A stretch of DNA of 64,000 bases from CBFIGX01 sp965662265 (GCA_965662265.1 CBFIGX010000001.1:1-64000), one strand, 5' to 3'. Shown: positions 1 to 8,203, numbered from the stretch's first letter. The notes: generated by a model from the sequence alone, not told the origin. A program made the numbers and translations.

Positions 1-614
1 CCAGCATATGGGTGATAAGGGTATCCAGCAGCATCATACCACATACAATCATCCCAATATTGACTAAAAACAATTGTATTACATTCTTGGATTGAAACAC
101 ACCCTATGTCCAGGTTCCAGGACTCTCCATAAGCGGCTGTTACGCAAATGCCATCCAGGCTTACATTCTGCCCTTCTAGAGTCAAAAGGAGTCCATTTCC
201 AGAAGGTATTGATGAGCCATTTGAACTACCAGATACAATGGCACAATCCAAACAATAAGCATCTCCATTTGGTATATGTCCACTATGAGAAACAGAAAGA
301 TTAAAACCATTATTTTCAGCCGCCCCTCCACTTAGAGCATTTAAACTTACAGTAGGATTTGTATTTTCATAACCAGAACCTATCATATAACCAGAACCTA
401 AATAGGAAATTACAGTATTTTGGTCTTCCCATACATTATTATCTAAATTGATAGTAAACATAAAACTTGTAATGGGTTCTTCACTTTCGTAATATACTTC
501 GAATGAAGTTATTGACTCAACTCCTGGATTTACCGGGATTTCATCGGTCAATACTAAATCTTGAGCAAAAATTTGAGAACAAAATAATATAAATATGGAT
601 AGTGTATTTTTCAT
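1..614 (-). CDS. Secreted protein of unknown function, N-terminal part
   Basis: The reading frame is open from an ATG at 614 to the left window edge (204 codons), so the C-terminus is missing. The first 18 residues (MKNTLSIFILFCSQIFAQ) form a typical Bacteroidota Sec signal peptide ending in FAQ. The following part looks like an Ig/cohesin-like beta-sandwich (segments such as SFEVYYES and FTINLDNN). Several Cys residues lie further on (YCLDCAI, GICV, IGCVSIQEC). A T9SS sorting domain may lie beyond the edge, but I cannot see it. A possible -7 box (TATCTTTA on the minus strand, 636-643) lies about 22 bases upstream. Function is not recognised. Confidence 0.7.
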   Translation of the reverse strand, partial: MKNTLSIFILFCSQIFAQDLVLTDEIPVNPGVESITSFEVYYESEEPITSFMFTINLDNNVWEDQNTVISYLGSGYMIGSGYENTNPTVSLNALSGGAAENNGFNLSVSHSGHIPNGDAYCLDCAIVSGSSNGSSIPSGNGLLLTLEGQNVSLDGICVTAAYGESWNLDIGCVSIQECNTIVFSQYWDDCMWYDAAGYPYHPYA

Positions 615-954
615 AGCCTTGGGGAATAAGAAAAGTAAAGATACGAAAAAGGGGTGGGTATTAAAAAAACACTCATTTACAGGGGGTAATAAGCAGAAGA
701 CAATCACACAGGCAAAAACATGAAAAATTGTTCAAACGCTTAAATAATACGAGAAACAACACTTTTTAAAATCAGTCATAAAGTTGTAGTTCAAACAGCT
801 ATAAATATGCCTTAAAACGTTGTTTTTATTGATATATAGCTAAAAAAGGCGGTTCACACAGACAGAGACATAAAAAATAAATTTAACTGCCTGAGGACTG
901 CCTCAAAAGTGTAAAAAGTGGTCTTTTTTTATATATTTGAAAAATCTTGATGCC
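615..954. other. Intergenic stretch without a gene
   Basis: About 340 AT-rich bases between the partial secreted protein gene and the tRNA-Asn terminator. I find no open frame with a credible start, no tRNA and no long hairpin. The only possible signal is the -7-like box at 636-643 for the gene at 614. A short imperfect direct repeat, CTGCCTGAGG/CTGCCTCAA, lies near 890-906. Confidence 0.5.
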
Positions 955-987
955 ACAAAAAAAGCACCTACATTTAAGTAAGTGCTT
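955..987 (-). terminator. Rho-independent terminator after tRNA-Asn
   Basis: On the minus strand a 10-bp stem (978-987 pairing with 962-971, one G-U pair) is followed by a run of T (complement of 955-961). It lies 12 bases beyond the tRNA 3' end. Confidence 0.8.
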
Positions 988-998
988 CGTTTTGCTAG

Positions 999-1072
999 CT
1001 CCCCCTCTTGGGCTCGAACCAAGGACCCTCTGATTAACAGTCAGATGCTCTAACCAACTGAGCTAAGGAGGA
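999..1072 (-). tRNA. tRNA-Asn (anticodon GTT)
   Basis: A 74-nt cloverleaf. The acceptor is TCCTCCT pairing with AGGGGGA (one T-G pair). The D arm is AGCTCAGTTGGTTAGAGC. The anticodon stem-loop TCTGA-CTGTTAA-TCAGA has GTT in the anticodon position. The T arm contains GGTTCGAGCC. No CCA is encoded. It is a single tRNA with its own promoter and terminator. Confidence 0.97.
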
Positions 1073-1085
1073 GTGTTTTGCGGGG

Positions 1086-1113
1086 CAAATATACTAAACT
1101 TAGTCAAAACAAA
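1086..1113 (-). promoter_or_regulatory. Promoter of tRNA-Asn
   Basis: The minus strand carries TATATTTG (complement of 1086-1093), an exact match to the Bacteroidota -7 consensus TAnnTTTG. TTTTG-like -33 sequence lies at 1105-1113. The start of the tRNA is 13 bases downstream. Confidence 0.7.
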
Positions 1114-1182
1114 AAGAATCCCATAAAAAAAGGACTGCACAATGCAGCAGAAGATTCAACCAGAATTACAAATCGAATATCC

Positions 1183-1274
1183 ACAGTAAAATCAATTGAT
1201 TTGAGTTTAATGTCGTACCAAAAATCATTCTGTATGATGTACAACAGACAATAAGACTAAAACAGTAAAATCAA
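1183..1274. repeat. 13-bp direct repeat upstream of thrS
   Basis: ACAGTAAAATCAA occurs exactly at 1183-1195 and 1262-1274. The second copy lies 11 bases upstream of the thrS -7 box, where a -33 element or activator site would be expected. It may be a regulatory site or chance in AT-rich DNA. Confidence 0.4.
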
Positions 1275-1285
1275 CTACAAAAATG

Positions 1286-1293
1286 TATATTTG
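1286..1293 (+). promoter_or_regulatory. Promoter -7 box of thrS operon
   Basis: TATATTTG matches TAnnTTTG. It lies 30 bases before the ATG at 1324. It also overlaps the TTG at 1291, which argues against translation starting there. Confidence 0.7.
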
Positions 1294-1323
1294 CACACTA
1301 TCGTAAAATTTGATTTTATTGCA

Positions 1324-3270
1324 ATGATAAAGATTACTCTTCCAGACGGGACAGTTAAAGAATATTCTAGTGGGACAACAGCCTTCCAAATCGCAGAAGG
1401 AATTAGCAGTGGACTAGCTAGAAATGTTTTGGCTGCAGAAGTAAATGGCGAAGTATGGGACGCTTATAGAGCTATCCATGACCACGCGACACTTAAATTA
1501 CTTACCTGGAACGATGACAATGGCAAAATGGCCATGTGGCACTCATCAGCACATCTAATGGCTGAAGCGCTTGAAAATCTTTACCCTGGCATCAAATTAG
1601 CGATTGGCCCACCCATAGAAAATGGTTTCTATTACGACATCGATTTTGGCGATTATAATTTCTCATCAGATCACTTTCCAAAAGTAGAGAAAAAAATGAC
1701 CGAGCTCGCTCGAGAGAAAAATGTATTCGAACGAATAGAAATTTCTAAGGCGGAAGCAATTGCCTATTTTAAGAGTAAAGATGATCCGTACAAACTTGAA
1801 CTTATTGAAGGGCTTGAAGATGGAGAAATAACATTCTACAAACAAGGCGAATTTACTGATCTGTGCAGAGGCCCTCATATCCCACACACTGGCTTTATTA
1901 AATCTTTTAAACTGCTAAGTACAGCAGGTGCCTACTGGAGAGGAGATGAAAACAACAAACAGCTTACTCGTATTTACGGTATTTCATTCCCTAAAAATAA
2001 GGAGCTAACAGCTTATCTTGAAATGCTTGAGGAAGCAAAGAAAAGGGATCACCGGAAACTAGGTAAAGAAATGGAACTCTTTACCTTTTCGCAAAAAGTG
2101 GGTCAAGGTCTTCCCTTGTGGCTTCCAAAAGGTGCAGCATTGAGAGAGCGTTTAGAGAATTTTCTAAAAAAAGCTCAGGTTATTGCAGGTTACGAGCCTG
2201 TTATTACACCTCACATTGCCAATAAGGACTTATATGTTTGCTCAGGTCACTACGATAAGTACGGAGAAGATTCTTTTCAACCTATTAAGACACCAAATGA
2301 AGGTGAAGAATTTTTTCTCAAACCAATGAACTGTCCTCACCATTGTGAAATATACAAAAGTAAACCTAGATCCTACAAAGACTTACCAGTAAGGTATGCA
2401 GAATTTGGGACAGTATATCGCTACGAACAATCTGGAGAATTACACGGACTTACCAGGGTTAGAGGATTTACTCAAGATGATGCCCATTTATTTGTAAGAC
2501 CAGATCAGGTTCAAAACGAATTTGAGAAGGTAATAGATCTTGTACTGTATGTTTTTAAGGCTTTAGGGTTTGAAGAATTTACAGCTCAAGTATCTCTGAG
2601 AGATAAAGAGAACAAGTCTAAATATATTGGATCTGATGAAAATTGGGATTTAGCGGAAAAAGCAATTATTGATTCGGCGAATAAAAAAGATTTAAAAACA
2701 ATAGTAGAATACGGTGAAGCAGCCTTTTACGGACCAAAGTTAGACTTCATGGTAAAAGATGCTTTAGGAAGGTCTTGGCAACTCGGAACAATTCAAGTAG
2801 ACTATAATTTGCCAGAGCGTTTTGAACTAGAATACACAGGCTCTGACAATATGAAGCATAGGCCAGTAATGATACATAGAGCTCCGTTTGGATCTATGGA
2901 ACGATTTGTAGCGGTTCTGCTAGAACACTGTGGAGGAAACTTCCCTTTATGGCTTACGCCAGATCAAGTTTGCATACTTCCAATTAGCGATAAGTACATG
3001 GATTATAGCCTGGAAGTTTTAAATTCGCTTAAAATTTCCGATATTCGCGCCGACATTGACGATCGTAGTGAAAAAACAGGTCGTAAAATTCGTGATGCAG
3101 AAGTACGCAAAATACCATTTATGCTAATCGTTGGAGAACGTGAAGCCGCTGAAGGTAAAGTTTCTGTCAGACGTCATGGTGGCGAAGACCTCGGAAGTAT
3201 GAGTATTGAGGAATTTAAAGCACTTACAGAAGCGGAAGTGAACGAAAATATAGACGAATTTGTTGTTTAA
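1324..3270 (+). CDS. thrS: Threonyl-tRNA synthetase
   Basis: Class II synthetase that charges tRNA-Thr with threonine in the cytoplasm (EC 6.1.1.3). The 648 residues show the usual order. An N-terminal TGS domain (MIKITLPDGTVKEY) comes first. The editing domain has the HxxxH motif (HSSAHLM) and the CRGPH segment. The catalytic core has the zinc-binding MNCPHHCEIY and the motif 2 region (RYAEFGTVYRYE). The C-terminal anticodon-binding domain begins near residue 550. I chose the ATG at 1324: the longer frame would begin at a TTG inside the promoter box, and family members begin with this MIKITLPDG sequence. It is the first gene of a thrS-infC-rpmI-rplT operon with 22 bases to infC. Confidence 0.97.
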   Translation: MIKITLPDGTVKEYSSGTTAFQIAEGISSGLARNVLAAEVNGEVWDAYRAIHDHATLKLLTWNDDNGKMAMWHSSAHLMAEALENLYPGIKLAIGPPIENGFYYDIDFGDYNFSSDHFPKVEKKMTELAREKNVFERIEISKAEAIAYFKSKDDPYKLELIEGLEDGEITFYKQGEFTDLCRGPHIPHTGFIKSFKLLSTAGAYWRGDENNKQLTRIYGISFPKNKELTAYLEMLEEAKKRDHRKLGKEMELFTFSQKVGQGLPLWLPKGAALRERLENFLKKAQVIAGYEPVITPHIANKDLYVCSGHYDKYGEDSFQPIKTPNEGEEFFLKPMNCPHHCEIYKSKPRSYKDLPVRYAEFGTVYRYEQSGELHGLTRVRGFTQDDAHLFVRPDQVQNEFEKVIDLVLYVFKALGFEEFTAQVSLRDKENKSKYIGSDENWDLAEKAIIDSANKKDLKTIVEYGEAAFYGPKLDFMVKDALGRSWQLGTIQVDYNLPERFELEYTGSDNMKHRPVMIHRAPFGSMERFVAVLLEHCGGNFPLWLTPDQVCILPISDKYMDYSLEVLNSLKISDIRADIDDRSEKTGRKIRDAEVRKIPFMLIVGEREAAEGKVSVRRHGGEDLGSMSIEEFKALTEAEVNENIDEFVV

Positions 3271-3292
3271 TTAAATATAGGAGGAACAAGCC

Positions 3293-3850
3293 ATAGCAAT
3301 TAGAAGAAGAAGAAGCAGAGGCCCTGGTCGTGTCATTAAAGAAAATGAACACAATATTAACAGAGCTATTAAAGCCCCTGAGGTAAGACTTACCGCAGCT
3401 CAAGGCGTAGAAGAAGGGATATACCCTACTCGTAAAGCCTTAGCTTTAGCTGATGAATTAGGACTTGACTTGGTAGAGATTGCAGCCAAAGCAAAACCAC
3501 CTGTGTGTCGTATTATTGACTATAATAAGTTTTTGTACGAACAAAAAATGCGTCAAAAAGAAATGAAAGCCAAAGCCGCAAAAGTGGTGATTAAGGAAAT
3601 TCGTTTCGGACCAAACACAGATGATCACGATTTCGACTTCAAACTTAAACATGCAAAGAAATTTTTAAGTGATGGTGCCAAGCTAAAAGCTTTTGTCTTT
3701 TTTAAAGGACGCTCTATTTTATTTAAAGACAAAGGAGAAATCTTACTACTTCGATTTGCTCAAGAACTAGAAGAGTACGGTAAAGTAGAACAATTACCAA
3801 AATTGGAGGGTAAACGTATGATTATGTTTATCAGCCCGAAAAAGAAATAA
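3293..3850 (+). CDS. infC: Translation initiation factor IF-3, apparent AUA start
   Basis: IF-3 binds the 30S subunit and rejects wrong start codons. The protein is about 185 residues. IF3-N begins at IAIRRRRSRGPG, with PEVRL and GIYPTRKALALADELGLDLVEI. IF3-C has KEIRFGPNTDDHDFDFKLKH and ends FISPKKK. No ATG, GTG or TTG exists between the in-frame TAG at 3278-3280 and the conserved N-terminus. A perfect AGGAGG (3279-3284) lies 8 bases before ATA at 3293-3295, making AUA the best start. ATT at 3299 is the alternative, with 14-base spacing. The next ordinary start would be GTG at 3470, which would delete the whole N-terminal domain. Rare starts on infC are known to give autoregulation, because IF-3 discriminates against them (AUU in E. 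coli). Confidence 0.9.
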   Translation: MAIRRRRSRGPGRVIKENEHNINRAIKAPEVRLTAAQGVEEGIYPTRKALALADELGLDLVEIAAKAKPPVCRIIDYNKFLYEQKMRQKEMKAKAAKVVIKEIRFGPNTDDHDFDFKLKHAKKFLSDGAKLKAFVFFKGRSILFKDKGEILLLRFAQELEEYGKVEQLPKLEGKRMIMFISPKKK

Positions 3851-3884
3851 AGAACTCATATTTAGGAAATAAAGAGGATAAATC

Positions 3885-4079
3885 ATGCCAAAAATGAAAA
3901 CAAAATCTAGTGCCAAGAAGCGATTTAAGCTTACTGGTACTGGTAAAATCAAGAGAAAACACGCTTTTAAGAGTCATATTCTTACTAAGAAAACAACCAA
4001 GCAGAAGCGTAACTTAACAAAAGCCGGATTGGTACACGATGTAGATGTACCTAATATCAAACAACAATTGTGTATGTAA
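3885..4079 (+). CDS. rpmI: 50S ribosomal protein L35
   Basis: A 64-residue, very basic protein (MPKMKTKSSAKKRFKLTGTG) with the L35 hallmarks: the MPKMKT start, the KRKHAFKSH segment and TKAGLV near the end. It belongs to the large subunit. It sits 34 bases after infC, in the conserved order infC-rpmI-rplT. Confidence 0.97.
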   Translation: MPKMKTKSSAKKRFKLTGTGKIKRKHAFKSHILTKKTTKQKRNLTKAGLVHDVDVPNIKQQLCM

Positions 4080-4087
4080 TACGCAAT

Positions 4088-4145
4088 TAGCGTTTATTAA
4101 TTAACCATGTACTTAGCCCCAAAGAGTTTCTTCGAGAAAACGCTA
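4088..4145 (+). promoter_or_regulatory. Possible structured RNA between rpmI and rplT
   Basis: TAGCGTTT (4088-4095) can pair with AAACGCTA (4138-4145), an 8-bp perfect long-range stem closing just before the rplT start at 4168. A smaller competing hairpin (TTTCT-TCG-AGAAA, 4127-4139) overlaps the right arm. Ribosomal protein L20 autoregulates this operon through mRNA structure in other phyla. Whether this element does so here is inference. Confidence 0.35.
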
Positions 4146-4167
4146 CGTATAAAAAAATTAAAAAATT

Positions 4168-4515
4168 ATGCCTAGATCAGTAAATCATGTTGCTTCAAAA
4201 GCACGCAGAAAAAAAGTAATTAAACTTGCCAAAGGATATTTCGGAAGAAGAAAAAATGTTTGGACAGTAGCGAAAAACGCTGTTGAAAAAGGTTTAACAT
4301 ACGCATATAGAGACCGTAAGGTTAAGAAAAGAAACTTCCGTTCTCTATGGATTCAACGTATTAACGCTGGCGCACGCCAGTATGGTATGTCTTACTCTCA
4401 GTTTATGGGAGCTGTTCACAAAAACAATATCGAGCTAAACCGTAAGGTACTTGCAGATTTGGCTATGAACCACCCGAAAGCTTTTAAAGCTATCGTTGAT
4501 AAAGTAAGCAAGTAA
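4168..4515 (+). CDS. rplT: 50S ribosomal protein L20
   Basis: A 115-residue L20 beginning MPRSVNHVASKARRKKVIKLAKGYFGRRKN, with the typical helical basic N-terminus and RDRKVKKRNFRSLWIQRINA in the middle. L20 is needed for early assembly of the 50S subunit. It ends the translation operon and is followed directly by a strong terminator. Confidence 0.97.
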   Translation: MPRSVNHVASKARRKKVIKLAKGYFGRRKNVWTVAKNAVEKGLTYAYRDRKVKKRNFRSLWIQRINAGARQYGMSYSQFMGAVHKNNIELNRKVLADLAMNHPKAFKAIVDKVSK

Positions 4516-4538
4516 AGCATAACATTCCTAAATGTGTT

Positions 4539-4563
4539 AAAGGAGCCTTCGGGCTCCTTTTTT
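4539..4563 (+). terminator. Rho-independent terminator of thrS-rplT operon
   Basis: A 9-bp perfect stem (4539-4547 with 4552-4560) closes a TTCG tetraloop, with a T run to 4563. It lies between converging rplT and the TPR gene. Confidence 0.9.
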
Positions 4564-4571
4564 ATGCTGTA

Positions 4572-5585
4572 TTAATCCCACGTCTCGAGACGGGCAATAC
4601 CATCCATGGCTGGGAGATAGGAAGGATCAAGCATGATGCATGTTCTGTAGTCAGATTCTGACTTCAGCCTGTCTCCTTTTAACTCATAAGCATAAGCTCT
4701 AGCATAATAGGCTTCTAGATAGGATGGGTTAATATCTATAGCTTTTCCTAAAACTTCCAATGCCATTGAAAGTTGTTTTGTGTATATATAAATTACTCCC
4801 TTATTGTGGTAGGCATTTTGATAATCCGACCTTACTTGAATAGCTCTATCATATGCCTCTATAGCTTCTGGATATGCTCCCATATTTTGGTAAAACAAAC
4901 CTACTTTATAGTGTATATCTGATCTTTTAGGCTGCAACCTTAAAGCTGAATTAAAATAGTCTAGTGCTACTAAATTATTTTTTGCACTATACAAAACGCC
5001 CATAAGATCATATGCCTTAAAAAAATTCTGATTATTATTAATGGCTGCCTGAATGTACTTAAGAGCTTTAGTTGTATCTAGTTGTGCCAATGCATAGTTA
5101 CCCATTAAAAATAAGGCTGAAGAATTTTTATCATCAATATTTAAAATATCAGTGATGTGTCTTTCACCCTTTTTATACTCCTCAACTGCCAAATAAATCT
5201 CAGCCAAGCTAAGCCGACAAGAAATGTTAGTTTCGTTTAATTTAGCACATCTTTCCCAAGCATTTTTCGCCTCTCTACTAGCCTCTGTCACAAAACTTAA
5301 GTTCCCAATCTTTTCCCAATACAGTGCTTGAGATGAGTCTAGTTCCACAGCCTTATACAGGTCTTGTGTTCCATTAGCTAACTGGTCAATAGAAAGGTAT
5401 AATTCAGCTCTTTTAAAATAATAATTTGAATTGAGGGAGTCGCTAAGAATTAAGGCCGACAAAGAATCTAAACTAGACTGTATAATCTGAGAGTCATCTT
5501 GTAATGAAGGGCTCAACACTTGAGGCGTTGGATTTTTACATGCAACAAAACCAACACATACGAAAAGTAAAAAAAAATTCTTCAT
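4572..5585 (-). CDS. TPR-repeat lipoprotein
   Basis: A 337-residue protein with a lipoprotein signal (MKNFFLLFVCVGFVACKN, lipobox-like FVAC with Cys16). The rest is about eight tandem 34-residue TPR units from residue ~50 to 330, for example AYHNKGVIYIYTKQLSMALE followed by AIDINPS. TPR solenoids bind other proteins. The likely location is the periplasmic face of the inner or outer membrane. The start lies 29 bases beyond the recA stop, so it may be cotranscribed with recA. The partner is unknown and I do not recognise a named family. Confidence 0.85.
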   Translation of the reverse strand: MKNFFLLFVCVGFVACKNPTPQVLSPSLQDDSQIIQSSLDSLSALILSDSLNSNYYFKRAELYLSIDQLANGTQDLYKAVELDSSQALYWEKIGNLSFVTEASREAKNAWERCAKLNETNISCRLSLAEIYLAVEEYKKGERHITDILNIDDKNSSALFLMGNYALAQLDTTKALKYIQAAINNNQNFFKAYDLMGVLYSAKNNLVALDYFNSALRLQPKRSDIHYKVGLFYQNMGAYPEAIEAYDRAIQVRSDYQNAYHNKGVIYIYTKQLSMALEVLGKAIDINPSYLEAYYARAYAYELKGDRLKSESDYRTCIMLDPSYLPAMDGIARLETWD

Positions 5586-5614
5586 TCTAATTTAGAATTG
5601 CCTTACTGAAATAA

Positions 5615-6613
5615 TTATGAATTTTGAATTTGATCAATAATTTTTGCCTCAAGTTCATCAGCCAATTCTTGATTATCTTGGAGTAGTTTTTTTACTGCTT
5701 CTCTACCTTGACCCAATTTAGTATCACCATAACTAAACCAAGAACCACTTTTTTTAACTACCGCATACTCTACGCCTAAATCAATGATTTCACCAACTTT
5801 AGAAACCCCTTCACCGTACATGATATCAAATTCTGCTTTACGGAAAGGAGGCGCCACCTTATTCTTTACTACTTTAACACGTGTACGATTACCCACAACA
5901 TTGTCGCCATCTTTAAGCTGCGTAGATCTACGAATATCTAAACGAATAGATGCGTAAAACTTAAGCGCATTTCCTCCGGTAGTTGTTTCTGGATTGCCAA
6001 ACATTACCCCAATCTTCTCTCTTAATTGATTAATAAAAATACAGGTACAGCCAGTTTTAGAGATGGAAGCCGTTAATTTACGTAAAGCTTGAGACATTAA
6101 ACGAGCGTGTAAGCCCATCTTAGAATCTCCCATTTCTCCTTCAATTTCACTCTTTGGGGTAAGCGCTGCAACAGAATCAATAATAATAATATCTACTGCG
6201 CCAGAGCGAATCAAGTTGTCGGCAATCTCTAGGGCTTGCTCTCCAGAATCTGGTTGCGCAACAATCAATTCATCAATATTTACACCTAGATTTTCTGCAT
6301 AAAAACGATCGAAAGCATGTTCAGCATCAATAAACGCAGCTATACCTCCTCCCTTCTGAGCCTGAGCCATAGCATGAATTGCTAAGGTTGTTTTTCCAGA
6401 AGATTCTGGACCGTATATCTCCACTACCCTACCTTTTGGATAGCCACCAATCCCCAATGCTAAATCCAAACCTAAGGATCCTGTTGGAATACAAGCAACA
6501 TCTTCTACAGCAACATCACCCATTTTCATTACTGCGCCTTTTCCGTAGGTTTTTTCCAACTTATCCATTGTAAGTTGTAATGCTTTTAATTTTGACTCTC
6601 TTTCTTTTTCCAT
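5615..6613 (-). CDS. recA: Recombinase RecA
   Basis: The ATP-dependent strand-exchange protein of homologous recombination and SOS induction. The 332 residues are of normal family length. Walker A GPESSGKTT is at 68-76. Other visible segments are the Walker B region (VDIIIIDSVAALTP), the DNA-binding loop 1 region (EIEGEMGD, ARLMSQALRKLT) and loop 2 (GNPETTTGGNALKFYAS). The C-terminus is short and ends EAKIIDQIQNS. No SOS-type operator is evident to me upstream. Confidence 0.98.
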   Translation of the reverse strand: MEKERESKLKALQLTMDKLEKTYGKGAVMKMGDVAVEDVACIPTGSLGLDLALGIGGYPKGRVVEIYGPESSGKTTLAIHAMAQAQKGGGIAAFIDAEHAFDRFYAENLGVNIDELIVAQPDSGEQALEIADNLIRSGAVDIIIIDSVAALTPKSEIEGEMGDSKMGLHARLMSQALRKLTASISKTGCTCIFINQLREKIGVMFGNPETTTGGNALKFYASIRLDIRRSTQLKDGDNVVGNRTRVKVVKNKVAPPFRKAEFDIMYGEGVSKVGEIIDLGVEYAVVKKSGSWFSYGDTKLGQGREAVKKLLQDNQELADELEAKIIDQIQNS

Positions 6614-6673
6614 AATTATTTTTATTTACTGAGACAAATTAAACAACTAACAATGTCAACTTGTGTCAATTAA

Positions 6674-7144
6674 TTATTTATAAGATTCTATAATTTGATT
6701 CGTGTGATCTTTAGTATTGACTTTTGAAAATATTTTTTCAATAATTCCATCTTCACTGATGACAAAAGTAGTACGGTGAACTCCGTCATATTCTTTTCCC
6801 ATGAATTTCTTCGGACCCCAAACACCATAAGCGTTAAGGACTTTATGATCCTCATCAGCAATAAGAGTAAACGGAAGATTGTACTTCTCTATAAACTTGA
6901 CATGACTTTTTACAGGGTCTGGGCTTACTCCAATTACTTCAAACCCTTTATCTTTTAGCACTTGATAGTTTTCAGAAAGATTGCAGGACTGAGCAGTGCA
7001 ACCAGGTGTCATATCTTTAGGATAAAAGTATAGAACAATTTTTTTTCCAAAAAAATCACGCAATTCCACCTTTTGATTTTTTTCATTGATAGCAGAGAAA
7101 TTTGGAGCAGAATCTCCTTCTTGTAAATGAGTCATGTAATTCAT
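6674..7144 (-). CDS. bcp: Thioredoxin-dependent thiol peroxidase (BCP/PrxQ type)
   Basis: An atypical 2-Cys peroxiredoxin that reduces organic peroxides and H2O2, using thioredoxin. The motif PKDMTPGCTAQSC places the peroxidatic Cys at 49 and the resolving Cys at 54, the BCP arrangement. The conserved thioredoxin fold (IVLYFYP; VIGVSPDPVKSHVKFIEKY; FVISEDG) fills all 156 residues. Translation could start at the ATG at 7144 or at Met4 (MTHLQEGD). Most relatives I know begin near Met4. It stands alone between recA and the small gene at 7229. Confidence 0.95.
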   Translation of the reverse strand: MNYMTHLQEGDSAPNFSAINEKNQKVELRDFFGKKIVLYFYPKDMTPGCTAQSCNLSENYQVLKDKGFEVIGVSPDPVKSHVKFIEKYNLPFTLIADEDHKVLNAYGVWGPKKFMGKEYDGVHRTTFVISEDGIIEKIFSKVNTKDHTNQIIESYK

Positions 7145-7228
7145 ATTTGATTAAACTCAAAAATAAAAAAAAAGGAAATCTAATCGGCTGTAATATAGAC
7201 AGTACTTATCAACAAAAACAAGATGTAA

Positions 7229-7411
7229 TTAATTATTAACTATCACAAAAGACCCTACATGACTTGTCTTAACAACGCTAATACTCTTAGCGTAAGAAAT
7301 GACAAATTTTAATGCTTGTTCAGAAGGTTGATTAATGTGTTTTTTTTCTGAATGGTTTTTATTTGGATTGTTTGATCTAGAATTGTTTAAAAAAGTAGAT
7401 GATTTTGCCAT
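7229..7411 (-). CDS. Small conserved-looking protein downstream of sigma factor
   Basis: A 60-residue ORF, 64 bases downstream of and on the same strand as the ECF sigma gene. The N-terminal half is polar (Ser, Asn and Lys rich). The C-terminal half looks structured (PSEQALKFVISYAKSISVVKTSHVGSFVIVNN), with alternating helix- and strand-forming stretches. There is no signal peptide or membrane segment. Position suggests cotranscription with the sigma factor, so a regulatory role is possible. I cannot assign a function. Confidence 0.55.
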   Translation of the reverse strand: MAKSSTFLNNSRSNNPNKNHSEKKHINQPSEQALKFVISYAKSISVVKTSHVGSFVIVNN

Positions 7412-7475
7412 ACAATAGAATTTAAATTTACCTTATAACGGGCATTTTAAATGATTATTGTACAGTAAAAAGAAA

Positions 7476-8063
7476 CTACTTAACAGACAAACAAACCTGA
7501 TATTTACCCTGCAGTTTTCTTAGATTTATAAGCGCATATCTCATCCTTCCAAGTGCGGTATTTATACTAATCCCACATTCTTCAGCAATTTCTTTAAAAG
7601 TCATATCCGCATAATACCTCATTTCTAACACCTCTCTTTGTTCCTCAGATAGATGAGTGATAAGGGTCTTTAAATTTAAGTGAACATGCGATTCTATAGC
7701 TTCAATCTCATGATCGTGTTGTTCTTCTTTTAAAAAACCAAGGACATCATAATTATCTTGTGAACGAACCAATCTATGTCTTGACACTTTTCTGAAATGA
7801 TCTATGACCATATTATGCGCCAAACGCATCAACCAAGCAATAAACTTACCCTCTTCGTTGTATTTACCTTCTTGAAGTTTGTTGATTACCTTTATAAATA
7901 CATCTTGAAATATATCATTCGCTAAGTCAACGTCTTTGACTTTAGAAAGTATGAAGCCAAACACTTTGTCTTTATGACGAATTATTAAATGCTCTATGGA
8001 TATTGAATCGCCTGATAAATAGGCACTAACAAGCTCTTGGTCTGTTTTTTTTTGCATGCACAT
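7476..8063 (-). CDS. ECF RNA polymerase sigma factor
   Basis: A 195-residue sigma-70 family regulator of the extracytoplasmic type. Region 2 spans residues ~20-90 (AYLSGDSISIEHLIIRHKDK, FQDVFIKV, FIAWLMRLAHNMVIDHFRK). Region 4 is the helix-turn-helix at ~130-185 (LSEEQREVLEMRYYADMTFKEIAEECGISINTALGRMRYAL). No anti-sigma factor of the FecR or zinc-finger kind lies next to it, which is unlike the iron-uptake ECF modules common in Bacteroidota. It is divergent from uvrA. Met3 (MQKKTDQEL) is a possible alternative start. Confidence 0.92.
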   Translation of the reverse strand: MCMQKKTDQELVSAYLSGDSISIEHLIIRHKDKVFGFILSKVKDVDLANDIFQDVFIKVINKLQEGKYNEEGKFIAWLMRLAHNMVIDHFRKVSRHRLVRSQDNYDVLGFLKEEQHDHEIEAIESHVHLNLKTLITHLSEEQREVLEMRYYADMTFKEIAEECGISINTALGRMRYALINLRKLQGKYQVCLSVK

Positions 8064-8203
8064 AAGCTACCATTTATGGTTAAACGTTGGTTTAAAATAA
8101 AATAGGTAGAAATGCTAATAGGCAAATAATTTACTTTAGACTTGATTTAAGATACAAATTAAAATTAACAATAATCATACCAAACGAAGATGGGTAACGA
8201 CAT

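Noticed and set aside
1291..1323. TTG start 11 codons upstream of thrS ATG
   Set aside because: It overlaps the TATATTTG promoter box, and family members start at MIKITLPDG.
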